Origin: Mycolicibacterium komossense
GTDB taxonomy: Bacteria > Actinomycetota > Actinomycetes > Mycobacteriales > Mycobacteriaceae
Reading direction: 5' to 3'
Assembly (NCBI RefSeq): GCF_025822605.1
Contig: NZ_JACKTY010000029.1
Coordinates: 536,515 to 600,514, forward strand
DNA: 64,000 nucleotides
In this document: piece by piece, positions 19,370-31,905 of the stretch
Position numbering within the stretch: position 1 is the first letter of the stretch
How the letters are laid out: each line of letters opens with the position of its first letter
Position numbers and translations under genes: made by a program
The notes under the pieces: generated by a model
The model's database searches: none
What the model saw: the letters and a program-made list of their open reading frames with translations, nothing else
What the model was told of the DNA's origin: nothing

Positions 19370-20731
19370 CTAGACCTCTAGTTCGTTCTTTTTGGTCTCG
19401 TCTTGATGCTCGCGGCTGACATCCACCATGAAGTTGGCGAAGTAGCCCATCAACTGAGGGTCCGACATCATCTGCCAGCGCGGCGCCAGCAGCTTCATAT
19501 AGCGCTCGACATAGAGGAACTGCTTGCCGATCAACACCAGCTCGCGCGGAAGCTTCACGTCGTAGGCGTCGGCCAGCGTCGAGAGCTGCCTGCCGATGTC
19601 GGCATAGGACATGTCTCCCAGCGTCGACAATGTCAATGGGGTGGCGAAAGCCTCGAGATCCTTGGCTGCTTCCTGCTCGGGCTTGGTGGTGCCCACAGCA
19701 CCCATCAGGACGACGATCTTGCCCGCGGCGGCGTGGTCCTTCTTCACCAACAGCGCATACACCAACTCGCGCAACAGCCAGCGGGTCCGCGGGTCGATGC
19801 GGCCCATGATGCCGAAGTCCAGGAAGACGATGCGTCCCTGATCGTCGACCAGGAGATTGCCCGCGTGCAGGTCTCCGTGGAACAGGCCGTGCTTCAGGCC
19901 ACCCTCGAAAACGCTGAACAACAGTGCCTTGACCAGCTCGGTGCCATCGAAACCAGCCTTGCGGATGGCCGCGACGTCGTCGATGCGCACGCCGGTGACG
20001 CGCTCCATCGTCAGCACTCGCTCGGTGGTGAAGTTCCAGTGCACCTGGGGGACCCGGATGTTCTTACCCAGCGTTGACCCCTGCAGATGCGAAATCCACG
20101 CGTCCATCGACTGGGCTTCCAGGCGGAAGTCGAGCTCCTCGGCGAGGTTGTCGCTGAAATCGGCCACCACATCCTGGGCGGACAGCCGGCGGCCCAGCTT
20201 GGCCAGCTCCACCATTTGGGCGAACCGCTTGAGGATCTGCAGGTCGGCGGCGATCCGGCGGCGGATACCCGGGCGCTGAATCTTCACGACAACCTCTTCG
20301 CCGCTGTGCAGCGTCGCGAAATGGACCTGCGCGATGGATGCCGAGGCGATGGGTGTGGCGTCGAAGCTCTTGAACAATTTCGACGGCTCGTCGCCGAGCT
20401 CCTGTTTGAACAGTTTGTGCACTTCTTCGGGGTCCGCCGGCGGTACCGAGTCGAGCAAACTGCGGAACTCCCGGGACATCGGCTCGCCGAAAGCGCCTGG
20501 GCTGGACGCAATGATCTGGCCGAACTTCACGTAGGTCGGGCCCAGGTCGGCGAAGGTCTTGGGGATCTCGTGGATGAACTTGCCTTGCAGTGATCCCGGT
20601 TTGGTCAGCTTGCTGAGAAAGCGTGCGCTGGTGCGGGTGAGTTGCCAACCCGTCACGCCGACGCGAGCCGCCTCGATCGGCAACGGCACCCGATCCAGCT
20701 TGGCCGCCTCGCGGTGTTTGGTCGGAGTCAT
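19370..20731 (-). CDS. ABC1/UbiB family atypical kinase (Rv0647c-like)
   Basis: A 453-residue member of the ABC1/ADCK/UbiB family. The family signature LGPTYVKFGQIIASSPG is near residues 68-84, EVVVKIQRPGIRRRI carries the lysine, and GLFHGDLHAGNLLVDD with FLDFGIMGRID near residues 280-310 carries the catalytic and metal-binding residues. Family members act as ATPases or kinases linked to isoprenoid-lipid metabolism. It is first in a probable operon with lipG. The order is conserved with M. tuberculosis Rv0647c-lipG. Confidence 0.9.
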   Translation of the reverse strand: MTPTKHREAAKLDRVPLPIEAARVGVTGWQLTRTSARFLSKLTKPGSLQGKFIHEIPKTFADLGPTYVKFGQIIASSPGAFGEPMSREFRSLLDSVPPADPEEVHKLFKQELGDEPSKLFKSFDATPIASASIAQVHFATLHSGEEVVVKIQRPGIRRRIAADLQILKRFAQMVELAKLGRRLSAQDVVADFSDNLAEELDFRLEAQSMDAWISHLQGSTLGKNIRVPQVHWNFTTERVLTMERVTGVRIDDVAAIRKAGFDGTELVKALLFSVFEGGLKHGLFHGDLHAGNLLVDDQGRIVFLDFGIMGRIDPRTRWLLRELVYALLVKKDHAAAGKIVVLMGAVGTTKPEQEAAKDLEAFATPLTLSTLGDMSYADIGRQLSTLADAYDVKLPRELVLIGKQFLYVERYMKLLAPRWQMMSDPQLMGYFANFMVDVSREHQDETKKNELEV

Positions 20732-20972
20732 AGTTGCAGTGTGCCAAATTGGCCAGGTCTAGCCCAATGTTGTGATGGATTGGCGGCGTTCCGCGGCGCG
20801 GGAAATCGTCGTCGCTGACGTGCCCAAAGGCAACCTAGGTGGTGACTTGTCGTCGCTCGCATGGAAGGGTGAGGCCGTCTGTGGTTAACAAAGTTCGGCG
20901 ATTGTCGGAGTAGTTACTACGCGCGTATCGCATGCTGTACGACGTCAATAGTTGTCAAGACCGGAGGTCCCG

Positions 20973-21431
20973 ATGAGCTTCACCGTCCGCATCGCTGGAG
21001 TGTTCGCTTCAGCATTGGCCCTGCTGGCCTCGGCTGGCGGACTCTCCTCTGCAGCCGGCGATCCCCTCATCGGAAAGACCTATGCGGAGGCCTCCTCGGC
21101 GGTCGCGAGTTGGAACGGGACACCGAAGATCTCCACCGTCGTGGGCAGTCGGCTGGCCACTGATGACTGTCTGGTCTCCTCCTGGCAGAAGTCCAGCGCC
21201 CTCGACAGTGCCGGAAACCGGCAGCGATACATCTTCTTGATCAACTTGAACTGCAATGACTTGCTCGCATCTGCGGGATCTCCGGGCAACTCCATCACCA
21301 GCCCGGTGGGCCAGCATCAGAACGAGCTGCTCAAGTCCGCCGAATGGTGCTCCGAGCCCGAGCAGGCCGAGTACGCGCCGTGCGCCCCATTCTGTGCCCG
21401 CAACGAAGGAATGTGCACCGCCAACTTCTGA
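20973..21431 (+). CDS. Secreted protein of unknown function
   Basis: A 152-residue protein with a signal peptide (SFTVRIAGVFASALALLASAGGLSSAAG). The mature part begins DPLIGKTYAEASSAVASWN, which resembles a PASTA-like unit seen in small mycobacterial exported proteins. It has six cysteines, clustered towards the C terminus (CSEPEQAEYAPCAPFCARNEGMC counted as separate motifs C..C...C....C), which suggests disulphides. ATG 20973 follows GGAGG at a good distance. It stands alone, divergent from the ABC1 kinase gene. Confidence 0.75.
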   Translation: MSFTVRIAGVFASALALLASAGGLSSAAGDPLIGKTYAEASSAVASWNGTPKISTVVGSRLATDDCLVSSWQKSSALDSAGNRQRYIFLINLNCNDLLASAGSPGNSITSPVGQHQNELLKSAEWCSEPEQAEYAPCAPFCARNEGMCTANF

Positions 21432-21524
21432 GAACGGCGTGCTGATCACCGTGGGCGTGAGGCCATCCAAATGACGCGTGCGCTGGTGCGTGAGAGCGGC
21501 TCTTAGCTGCTAATCTGCCCTGCA

Positions 21525-22547
21525 ATGCAGGCCCACCGCGCGCAACTATCGCGGCGTATCAACGTTCGGCGCTCATTGGCGACGGCAATGACAGTGGCCG
21601 TGCTGGCGTATTCGGTGATAGCAGTCGTTGTGCGGGCGCGTCCGCTGTCAAACCTTCTCGGACTGGTGGTCGCGGTCGGATCACCGTATGTGCCCCTGGC
21701 AGCGCTGGTTGCTCTCGCGCTGGCGATTCGATGCCGTCGCGTCCTGTTAGCGGTTGTCGCGGCCTCGGTGGTCATAGCCACGCTGGCGGTCCAGTTTTCG
21801 TGGTATTACCTGAGCAATCCGGTTGACGTCGGCCAGCACATCGACATCCGGGTGCTCTCATCGAACCTCCGCAAGGGACAAGCGGACGCGTCCGTCTTCG
21901 TCGCCCTAGCGAAACAAGGCGCCGATGTCGTCACCGTCTCGGAGTTGACTCCAGCAGCGGTCAGAGCATTCGCACACGCTGGAATGGACGACACTTTTCC
22001 GTACTCGGTTCTCATTCCCGAAAAGGGTGCCGCGGGTTTCGGCTTGTGGAGTCGTTTCCCCGTGACCGAAGTGCGGCTCCCAAAACACAGGAACACCGGT
22101 ATTGCCGCGGCTCGCCTCGACGTCCCCGGGGTGAGGTTCGACCCGCTGATCGCAAGTATCCATATCATGTCCCCCGTGGCATCGGACCAAAACTCTTTTG
22201 CCGCATGGCAATTCGGCATCGATGGAACGAAACAGGAATTGACCGACTTCGCCTCGGACACTGACCCCGGCGCAGTGATCGTCGCCGGTGATTTCAACAG
22301 CACACCCGACATGCGCCAGTTTCGCGATCTTGCGACCAACGGCTATCGCGACGCGGTCGACCAAACCGGTGCGGGGTTTACGCCGACGTTCCCCTCCAAT
22401 GAATGGTTTCCACCTCTGATCACCATTGACCATGTGCTCACCCGTAACGCTGCAGCGGCTTCCATTAAGACGGTAGAGATGCCCGGCTCGGACCACCGCT
22501 CGTTGCTTGCCACCGTCCGCATACCGCTAGATCCGACGACTCCCTGA
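21525..22547 (+). CDS. Membrane-anchored endonuclease/exonuclease/phosphatase family protein
   Basis: A 340-residue protein with three N-terminal hydrophobic segments (residues about 18-85) and a C-terminal EEP domain. The domain motifs are LSSNLRKGQAD, ADVVTVSELT, VIVAGDFNSTPD, IDHVLTRN and PGSDHRSLLATV, which carry the metal and catalytic Asn, Glu, Asp and His residues. Members hydrolyse phosphodiesters in DNA, sphingolipids or inositol phosphates. The catalytic domain probably faces outside, so a lipid or extracellular substrate is plausible. No partner gene is evident. Confidence 0.8.
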   Translation: MQAHRAQLSRRINVRRSLATAMTVAVLAYSVIAVVVRARPLSNLLGLVVAVGSPYVPLAALVALALAIRCRRVLLAVVAASVVIATLAVQFSWYYLSNPVDVGQHIDIRVLSSNLRKGQADASVFVALAKQGADVVTVSELTPAAVRAFAHAGMDDTFPYSVLIPEKGAAGFGLWSRFPVTEVRLPKHRNTGIAAARLDVPGVRFDPLIASIHIMSPVASDQNSFAAWQFGIDGTKQELTDFASDTDPGAVIVAGDFNSTPDMRQFRDLATNGYRDAVDQTGAGFTPTFPSNEWFPPLITIDHVLTRNAAAASIKTVEMPGSDHRSLLATVRIPLDPTTP

Positions 22548-22795
22548 CTGACGCGAGTGGATGAATAGACAACGCGGCGGCGTTGGTCAGCGGGTGGACG
22601 GCCAGTGAAAATGCGCATCCATAGCACGCGCAAAGCTGTCGGCGAACAACTAAACGTTCTGGCCCAGCGCAATGTTCATGCGGCGCGGGCGGATTATAGA
22701 GCCCGTCCGTGCCCTACTAGTGCCTACGACCTCGACGAATTCACCACCAAATTGGCGATTTCCCCGCGCAGGATCGCCTGGCCGGCCCCCGACGA

Positions 22796-24286
22796 TCAGT
22801 ACGCGCCAGAGTGGCCAACCATCGCTTTGACAGTCTTAATAGCGATCAGCAGGTCCGAAATCATCGACCAGTTCTCGACGTAGAACAAGTCGAGCCGCAC
22901 CGAATCCTCCCAGGATAGGTCCGAGCGACCACTGACCTGCCAGAGGCCAGTGATACCGGGGCGGACCAGCAGCCGACGCCTGGCGTAGTCGTCGTAGGTC
23001 TTGACCTCGGTAGCAAGCGGCGGGCGGGGGCCAACCACACTCATGTCGCGTTTGAGGACATTGATGAACTGGGGCAGTTCATCAATGCTGTACTTCCTCA
23101 GGATACGACCGACCGGTGTGACCCTGGGATCGCTTTTGATCTTGAAGAGCACCCCTCCATCGCTGTCGTTCAGCGATGCGAGATCAGCGACCATCGTGTC
23201 TGCGCCGTCGACCATTGTGCGGAACTTGATCATCTCGAACGCTTCGCCGTCGATACCAATCCGCTCAGATCGGTAGAAGATCGGTCCCTTGCTGGTGAGC
23301 TTCACGGCAATCGCAACAGCTACCAGGATCGGCAGTCCGCAGAGCAGTACCGCGCCCGAGAACACTATGTCGAACAATCGCTTCTCGAACCGCTTCGCAC
23401 CGTGGTATTGCGGCTTCTCCACATGAATCAACGGCAGTCCGGCGACCGGACGCATCTGCAACCGAGGGCCCGCAACATCGACGACGCCAGGCGCAACGAG
23501 CAGATCGATATCCAGTTTTTCCAGCTCCCACGACAAGTCGCGGATCCCGCGACCGTCGAGCCGCTCAGTAGCCGTCACGGCGACCGCATGACTGTTAGTG
23601 GCAGTCACCGCACCGACCACATTCGACTCGTCACCGAACGTTGGGACTGTTCCGACGCCCGGGACGTCGATCTTGGTCCAGGAAGCCGAATCGGGAATAC
23701 AGGCCCCGACTACCTCGTACTCGGAGTGTGAGCCCCGGGCGAGCGATGTGGTGAGGTCTCGAACGGCTGGGGCGTTGCCGACAACCAACACTCGCGTAAT
23801 GCAGCGACCGTGCTTGCGCCGCGCCCTAACCACTATCTGGCGAGCAAACCAACGTAGAGAGATCAAGAGGGTGATGCCGACCGGCAAGGCGATCATCAGA
23901 TATCCGCGGGCCAACTCGAGCTTGAAAAGCATCGAGATGATGGCAACGCTGCCGAAAACCGTCAATGTTGCCAGCCATACCCGTCGGTACTCTTCGGCTC
24001 CAGATCCGATGATGCGCGGCGAGCGGGAATGGTTTATCCAAAGTGCCAGAAACCATGCCACAGCTATGGCAAGGGACACCACGGTGTAGTCCGCAAAATG
24101 GTAGATATCCGCCGCATCGGGCAGTTCACCGAACCGTAACCAATGCGCCAGTGCGACCGCCAGAACCACCCCAACTACGTCGAACGCGATGAGCCGGCGC
24201 GCATACCCCCGTTGCCACGCCGGAAGCTTGTTCGCTAGTGGGATAATGTTTGCTGGAGCGCCCAGCCGATCATTTACCGCCGTCAC
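22796..24286 (-). CDS. Polyprenyl glycosylphosphotransferase (exopolysaccharide initiating sugar transferase)
   Basis: A 496-residue polyisoprenyl-phosphate hexose-1-phosphate transferase. It has four or more N-terminal membrane segments, a central Rossmann-like CoA-binding-type domain, and a C-terminal bacterial sugar transferase domain with KRLFDIVFSG, KFRTMV, SIDELPQFINVL, MSVVGPRPPLATEV and RPGITGLWQVSGR. It transfers the first sugar-1-phosphate to undecaprenyl or decaprenyl phosphate. GTG 24286 is chosen because GGGGGG precedes it; an ORF extension to 24331 lacks a better site. It fits with the tyrosine kinase and phosphatase as the start point of polymer synthesis. Confidence 0.92.
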   Translation of the reverse strand: MTAVNDRLGAPANIIPLANKLPAWQRGYARRLIAFDVVGVVLAVALAHWLRFGELPDAADIYHFADYTVVSLAIAVAWFLALWINHSRSPRIIGSGAEEYRRVWLATLTVFGSVAIISMLFKLELARGYLMIALPVGITLLISLRWFARQIVVRARRKHGRCITRVLVVGNAPAVRDLTTSLARGSHSEYEVVGACIPDSASWTKIDVPGVGTVPTFGDESNVVGAVTATNSHAVAVTATERLDGRGIRDLSWELEKLDIDLLVAPGVVDVAGPRLQMRPVAGLPLIHVEKPQYHGAKRFEKRLFDIVFSGAVLLCGLPILVAVAIAVKLTSKGPIFYRSERIGIDGEAFEMIKFRTMVDGADTMVADLASLNDSDGGVLFKIKSDPRVTPVGRILRKYSIDELPQFINVLKRDMSVVGPRPPLATEVKTYDDYARRRLLVRPGITGLWQVSGRSDLSWEDSVRLDLFYVENWSMISDLLIAIKTVKAMVGHSGAY

Positions 24287-24501
24287 GTGTCCCCCCAAGA
24301 CATTGCACCTCTTAGCTGGCACTTTATCCACCCACTGCGATCATCTCAACCCGTAGGACGACTTCGCTCGGGAACTTGACACTTTTGCACCGCGGGACGT
24401 GCGCGATGAGCGAAACGACGCCTTCCAAGGCTCACAGTTGCTGGACCGGGTCGAAAGCGGAATGGTCAGTCGTCCTGACCACATAGACGTCCGCGCACGA
24501 G

Positions 24502-25170
24502 CTAACCGGCGGCTGACGAAGAGGATCGCCGGCAAAGCTCCAGTACCGGGGGGAGGAGGTCGGCAATCTGCGCGCCGATTCTCGCAAAAACTTCTGCGTC
24601 GTGACCAATCGGATCGGTAATGTCGGGGACCTCGCTGGCTGTCAACAACGGACGGAGAGCGGTGAGGTCTTCGACCGTTTGTGCCTGATGCTCCGACACG
24701 AGCCGGGCCAATTCGGTCAACGTGAAAGTCTTCCGAAGCAGGCGCGGAGCAAGCTCAAGCACGCTGTCCCGATGGCGCCGCGCCATAGTCACCACCAGAT
24801 CTGCGCTCGAGGCGACCCGCTGCGTCAGCTGGCGAGCAGCGAAGTGGGAGGTTTCAACTCCCATTTTTTCGAGAACGAGCGCAGCCTCGTGATGGATCGG
24901 ATTCCCGATCACCGCACGAGTCCCCGCACTGGAAGCCGTAAAGCCTGGGATCGGGTTTTGCAGGACGTACGCGGCGGCAAGTCGTTCCGCCGTTGGCGAC
25001 CGACAAATGTTCCCAGTGCAGACAAAAAGGACGTGCAGGATAAGACTCCCTGTCTCGATCGGGGCTCGTTGGCCAACCCAGATCCCCGGGAGCCTTGCTT
25101 GAGTAGTCGCCAGTATCCACGGGTTTGGTCCATGGCTGCCACCCGTTGAATCTCTACCCCGAGTGAACAC
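24502..25170 (-). CDS. Low-molecular-weight protein-tyrosine phosphatase (Wzb-like)
   Basis: The catalytic P-loop C(X)5R is seen as CTGNICRS at residues 51-58 of the longest frame, and the general-acid Asp is in ITDPIGHD near residue 194. In polysaccharide loci such enzymes dephosphorylate the BY-kinase tyrosine tail. The start is uncertain: the family begins 4-8 residues before VLFVCTGN, but no ATG, GTG or TTG exists there. GTG 25170 is the nearest in-frame standard start and leaves an unusual 45-residue N-terminal extension; a CTG start is possible. It is divergent from rmlA. Confidence 0.87.
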   Translation of the reverse strand: MFTRGRDSTGGSHGPNPWILATTQARLPGIWVGQRAPIETGSLILHVLFVCTGNICRSPTAERLAAAYVLQNPIPGFTASSAGTRAVIGNPIHHEAALVLEKMGVETSHFAARQLTQRVASSADLVVTMARRHRDSVLELAPRLLRKTFTLTELARLVSEHQAQTVEDLTALRPLLTASEVPDITDPIGHDAEVFARIGAQIADLLPPVLELCRRSSSSAAG

Positions 25171-25271
25171 TGAGTCTCAGACGGCGGTATTACCCGGGTA
25201 CCACTGCTGAAGCGGTTGTCACGAACAGGTCTCGCAGCAGTCCCAGTGGTGGTCTGTGCCACGATAGGTCT

Positions 25272-27139
<1,868 letters not shown>

Positions 27140-27156
27140 CAGAAGGATACGAGCAC

Positions 27157-28605
27157 GTGACAGAGTACGGAAAAGTGTTGCGGGCCAACGCGTCCCCCAT
27201 ACCTGGCCTGACGGTGTGGGAGCTGCCCGTCCACGGCGATAACCGTGGTTGGTTCAAGGAGAACTGGCAGCGCGAAAAAATGGTGGCCGCCGGCCTGCCG
27301 GACTTCGCGCCAGTACAGAACAACGTGTCGTTCAATGATGCTGTCGGCACCACGCGCGGTATCCACGCCGAACCGTGGGACAAGTTTGTGTCGGTCGCAA
27401 CAGGACGCATTTTCGGCGCCTGGGTCGACCTGCGGGCTGGTGCCACGTTCGGCGCCACGTTCACCGCCGAACTCGATCCGTCGCGCGCGGTATTTGTGCC
27501 CCGCGGTGTCGGCAACGCCTTTCAGACACTGGAACCGAATACCGCGTACACCTACCTGGTGAACGACCATTGGACACCCGATGCGCAGTACGCGTCGGTG
27601 AACCTCGCCGACGAGACCGTGGCCATCGACTGGCCGATCCCGCTGGAGCGCGCAGAACTCTCAGCCAAAGACCGGGCCCACCCGCGGTTGGCCGACGTCA
27701 CCCCGATCCCTCCGCGTAAGACGCTGGTCCTCGGAGCGGGTGGGCAACTCGGTCAGGCGCTGCGTGATGTGTACGCAGATGTTCCGCATGTCGAATACGC
27801 CAACCGTAGCGAATTCGACCTCATTGCAACCGATCTCGATTCACTACGTCGGTGGCGTGACTACGACACGATCATCAATGCGGCTGCCTACACGGCAGTG
27901 GACGCGGCCGAGACCCCGCAAGGGCGTACGGCGGCGTGGGCGGCCAATGTCACCGGCATCGCCGCCCTGGCCCGGCTGGCCACTAGGTATGGCCTCACTC
28001 TTGTCCACATCTCCAGCGACTACGTCTTCGACGGCACCTCAGAGCAGCCGTACCTCGAAGACGACCCGATCGCACCACTCGGTGTCTACGGCCAGACCAA
28101 GGCCGCCGGCGACCAGATCGTGGCGACCGTGCCGCGCCACTACATCGTGCGCACGTCGTGGGTGATCGGCGACGGGAAGAACTTTGTGCGCACCATGCTG
28201 TCTCTGGCGGAGCGGGGCATCAACCCGTCCGTTGTCGACGACCAGCGCGGTCGCCTGACGTTCACCTCGGATTTGGCCAGAGCGATCCGGCACTTGCTCG
28301 ACACGGCCGCAGCGTATGGGACCTACAACGTGACTGGGGCAGGCGCTGTGACCACCTGGGCAGATATTGCACGCCAGGTATTCACGCTGGCGGGGTACGA
28401 CCCTGAAAGGGTCACTGGAGTCACAACTCACGAGTATTTTACTTCCGCCAAAGGACCGATCGCACCGCGACCAGCGTGCAGCGTTCTCGACCTGGCAAGA
28501 ATCGAAGCGGCGGGCTTTAGCCCCTCATTAGCCGACGAAATACTCGCCGACTATGTCCACACGGAAGTAAACGCTGCGCAGCACAAAAGCCTTCGAGGTA
28601 TTTAG
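27157..28605 (+). CDS. Bifunctional dTDP-4-dehydrorhamnose 3,5-epimerase / reductase (RmlC-RmlD fusion)
   Basis: A 482-residue fusion. Residues 1 to about 183 are an RmlC-type cupin with NNVSFNDAVGTTRGIHAEPW, where the conserved His sits in RGIH. From about residue 187 an RmlD-type reductase follows, with TLVLGAGGQLGQALRD, NAAAYTAVDAAE, HISSDYVFDGT and the Tyr-Lys pair in YGQTKAAGD. One chain could thus do the last two steps to dTDP-L-rhamnose. Such fusions are known in actinobacteria. GTG 27157 lies 17 bases after rmlB with AGAAGGA before it. A product other than rhamnose is possible, since the epimerase part is divergent. Confidence 0.92.
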   Translation: MTEYGKVLRANASPIPGLTVWELPVHGDNRGWFKENWQREKMVAAGLPDFAPVQNNVSFNDAVGTTRGIHAEPWDKFVSVATGRIFGAWVDLRAGATFGATFTAELDPSRAVFVPRGVGNAFQTLEPNTAYTYLVNDHWTPDAQYASVNLADETVAIDWPIPLERAELSAKDRAHPRLADVTPIPPRKTLVLGAGGQLGQALRDVYADVPHVEYANRSEFDLIATDLDSLRRWRDYDTIINAAAYTAVDAAETPQGRTAAWAANVTGIAALARLATRYGLTLVHISSDYVFDGTSEQPYLEDDPIAPLGVYGQTKAAGDQIVATVPRHYIVRTSWVIGDGKNFVRTMLSLAERGINPSVVDDQRGRLTFTSDLARAIRHLLDTAAAYGTYNVTGAGAVTTWADIARQVFTLAGYDPERVTGVTTHEYFTSAKGPIAPRPACSVLDLARIEAAGFSPSLADEILADYVHTEVNAAQHKSLRGI

Positions 28606-28642
28606 CCATGCATTGCCAGGTAAACGAAACGGGGCTTGTCCG

Positions 28643-29494
28643 CTAACCCCAGCCATAGTGAGCGAGGGCGTCGTTCATGTCGGCCCAGCGGTAGGTATCG
28701 CTGAACCAGAGCGTCAAGTCGGCGTCGTCCGCTGCGCGGTACACCCCCTGCTTCCAGTACATACCAGGGTCGCCGCAGTAGCCGATCCTTTGATTGTCGG
28801 CATCTGTCGACATCTGCCCATCGAGCCAGACCGTGACGTGTCCGTCTCCGTTGCAACCGAATTGGAGCTCGACCACGAAGTCGTGCCACTCCCCCTTCGA
28901 CAACGACCCCAGCTGAAACCTCGACCTGACACTGCCGTCGGGCTGCCCGCTCTTCTGCCATTGGCCGCCGCCCTCAAGCGCCATCAAAACCTCGGGCTGG
29001 TCCCCCGAAAAACTCAAGCTGAACGGCGGCCGGTTTCCGCCGCCAGCCGCATGGATCTGCGAAAAGATATTCCAGTTGTTCTCGGGACTGGAGAACGAGG
29101 GGTCGAGAAGGACTCCGAAAGAAATCACAATAGATTGCCCGTCGACAAAGCCGCCAAGGTCGCCGGTCCTCTGAGTCACCTCAGCGCGCTCGGCGTCCAT
29201 ACCGGATCCATACACCTGAGTGTCGCCGGACTTCACTTCGATGCGTTGCACGATGCCCCGCTGCCCCTCGGGATCTGGGACATACCGCACTCGGCCTGAT
29301 GCCTTAACCTGTTCGACCCAATAGTCGTAGTCACTCGAGCCCGGAGACACAGAATCGTAGTTCGTCTGGGTGACAGGCGGAGACGCCGCCCAGGCAAACG
29401 GGGCATTCATCGCCGACAGCGAGGCGAGCACCACTCCCGCCATGACCACAGCCAACAATGCTCTGGCCGACTCACGGAGGAGCTGAGAGTTCAT
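28643..29494 (-). CDS. Secreted polysaccharide lyase-like protein (heparin lyase I / PL20-like fold)
   Basis: A 283-residue exported protein. After a signal peptide (NSQLLRESARALLAVVMAG...PFAWA) comes a jelly-roll lyase-like domain. Recognisable are AERAEVTQRT (the arginine strand), WNIFSQIHAAGG, WHDFVVELQFG and MYWKQGVYRAADD, the last being typical of heparin lyase I-like and glucuronan lyase-like enzymes. It may trim or release the exported uronic-acid polymer. It is convergent with the rml operon. The start is ATG 29494 or 29506. Family membership is good; substrate and activity are inference. Confidence 0.78.
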   Translation of the reverse strand: MNSQLLRESARALLAVVMAGVVLASLSAMNAPFAWAASPPVTQTNYDSVSPGSSDYDYWVEQVKASGRVRYVPDPEGQRGIVQRIEVKSGDTQVYGSGMDAERAEVTQRTGDLGGFVDGQSIVISFGVLLDPSFSSPENNWNIFSQIHAAGGGNRPPFSLSFSGDQPEVLMALEGGGQWQKSGQPDGSVRSRFQLGSLSKGEWHDFVVELQFGCNGDGHVTVWLDGQMSTDADNQRIGYCGDPGMYWKQGVYRAADDADLTLWFSDTYRWADMNDALAHYGWG

Positions 29495-29713
29495 AGCTTG
29501 CGCCACCGCCTTCGGACAGCCCCGACCAGTAGAGCACGACGCTCTGCGCGGCGAAGCCCGTAGTGATGCGTGCAGCCGGCCGGCGAGTACGCGATTTGTT
29601 CATTTAGCACCGCAGCGATCACCCGCACACTAGCATTTTAGGCCCGCCACAGGCGGAGGCGCATTGCGCTCAGATGACGATGTCGTATGAGAATGGCTCG
29701 CTTCTGTCACGAA

Positions 29714-29745
29714 AGCGCCCCCGGAACCGGAGTTCCAGGGGCGCT
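29714..29745 (-). terminator. Terminator of the rplK-rplA transcript
   Basis: Stem AGCGCCCC / GGGGCGCT with a 16-base interior that can pair further (GGAAC/GTTCC type). It lies about 20 bases beyond the rplA stop codon. No long U-tract is present. Confidence 0.8.
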
Positions 29746-29766
29746 CAGCGTCAGCGATCAGAAGTA

Positions 29767-30477
29767 CTAGGACTCCTCGGTGAAGTTCCGGGTGATCATC
29801 GGGTCGACCGGGATGCCGGGGCCGGTGGTCGTCGAGACGGTGACCTTTTTCAGATACCGGCCCTTCGAGCTCGACGGCTTGGCACGCAGGATTTCGTCGA
29901 GGGCGGCGCCGTAGTTCTCGGCCAGCTTGGCCTCGTCGAACGACGCCTTACCGATGACGAAGTGCAGGTTGGCCTGCTTGTCGACGCGGAAGTTGATCTT
30001 GCCGCCCTTGATCTCGGTGACAGCCTTGGCCACATCCGGGGTGACGGTGCCGGTCTTGGGGTTCGGCATCAGGCCACGCGGGCCCAGCACGCGGGCGATC
30101 CGACCGACCTTGGCCATCTGGTCAGGAGTTGCGATGGCGGCGTCGAAGTCGGTCCAGCCACCCTGGATGCGCTCGATCAGGTCGTCACTGCCGACCACGT
30201 CGGCTCCGGCCGCTTCGGCTGCTTCGGCCTTCTCGCCCACCGCGAACACCACGACGCGGGCGGTCTTGCCGGTGCCGTGCGGCAGGTTGACGGTGCCGCG
30301 CACCATCTGATCAGCCTTACGCGGATCGACACCGAGTCGGACAGCCACCTCGACGGTCGCGTCCTGCTTCTTCGACGACGTCTCCTTGGCCAGCTTGGCG
30401 GCCTGCAGCGGGGTGTAGAGATTGTCGCGGTCCACCTTCTCGGCGGCTTCGCGGTATGCCTTGCTCGTCTTGCTCAT
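29767..30477 (-). CDS. rplA: 50S ribosomal protein L1
   Basis: A 236-residue L1, close to the 235 residues known in M. tuberculosis. Its N terminus is [33 protein letters not shown] near the C terminus is diagnostic, and [19 protein letters not shown] is the conserved L1 signature in the middle. L1 binds 23S rRNA at the L1 stalk. ATG 30477 is chosen over the in-frame codon at 30534. It is the second gene after rplK, 163 bases apart. Confidence 0.97.
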   Translation of the reverse strand: MSKTSKAYREAAEKVDRDNLYTPLQAAKLAKETSSKKQDATVEVAVRLGVDPRKADQMVRGTVNLPHGTGKTARVVVFAVGEKAEAAEAAGADVVGSDDLIERIQGGWTDFDAAIATPDQMAKVGRIARVLGPRGLMPNPKTGTVTPDVAKAVTEIKGGKINFRVDKQANLHFVIGKASFDEAKLAENYGAALDEILRAKPSSSKGRYLKKVTVSTTTGPGIPVDPMITRNFTEES

Positions 30478-30640
30478 GATTCTTCCAATCAGTTTCGTTG
30501 GTTGTGGTTGACGGGCCGAAGCTGGCCCTCCCACGACTTCTGTATAGAGGTCGTACTACTCAAACCGTGTTGTCCGGTTAAGTAGTCCTGCGAGTTCGTC
30601 GACTGGGGCTCATTCTTCGCCCCGCCTCCTCACTCTTCAG

Positions 30641-31072
30641 TTACTTGACCGTGATGCCCATCGAACGAGCAGTGCCGGCGATGATCTTCGCGGCCTGGTC
30701 GATGTCGTTGGCGTTGAGGTCTTCCTTCTTGGTCTCGGCGATCTCGCGGACCTGATCCCACGTGATCGTGGCGACCTTGGTCTTGTGCGGCTCGCCGGAA
30801 CCCTTCTGGATTCCCGCGGCCTTCAGCAGCAGCCGAGCAGCGGGCGGGGTCTTGAGCACGAAGGAGAAGGTGCGGTCCTCGTAGACGGTGATCTCTACGG
30901 GGATGACGTTACCGCGCTGCGACTCGGTCGCGGCGTTGTACGCCTTGCAGAACTCCATGATATTGACGCCGTGCTGACCGAGCGCAGGACCAACCGGCGG
31001 GGCGGGGTTGGCCGCGCCAGCCTGGATCTGCAGCTTGATCAGCCCGGTGACCTTTTTCTTCTTCGGGGCCAT
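30641..31072 (-). CDS. rplK: 50S ribosomal protein L11
   Basis: A 143-residue L11 with [20 protein letters not shown] at the N terminus (the proline-rich hinge to the thiostrepton-binding region) and [17 protein letters not shown] at the end. It forms the GTPase-associated stalk base with L10 and binds 23S rRNA. It follows nusG by 45 bases. Length and sequence are typical. Confidence 0.97.
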   Translation of the reverse strand: MAPKKKKVTGLIKLQIQAGAANPAPPVGPALGQHGVNIMEFCKAYNAATESQRGNVIPVEITVYEDRTFSFVLKTPPAARLLLKAAGIQKGSGEPHKTKVATITWDQVREIAETKKEDLNANDIDQAAKIIAGTARSMGITVK

Positions 31073-31117
31073 GAGTTGTTCGGTTTCCTGTTCTTGTTCT
31101 TGCGGTTCTTGGGGTTC

Positions 31118-31873
<756 letters not shown>

Positions 31874-31905
31874 TTAAAGCGTCGTGGTGGCTGGTCGCTG
31901 GGCGC

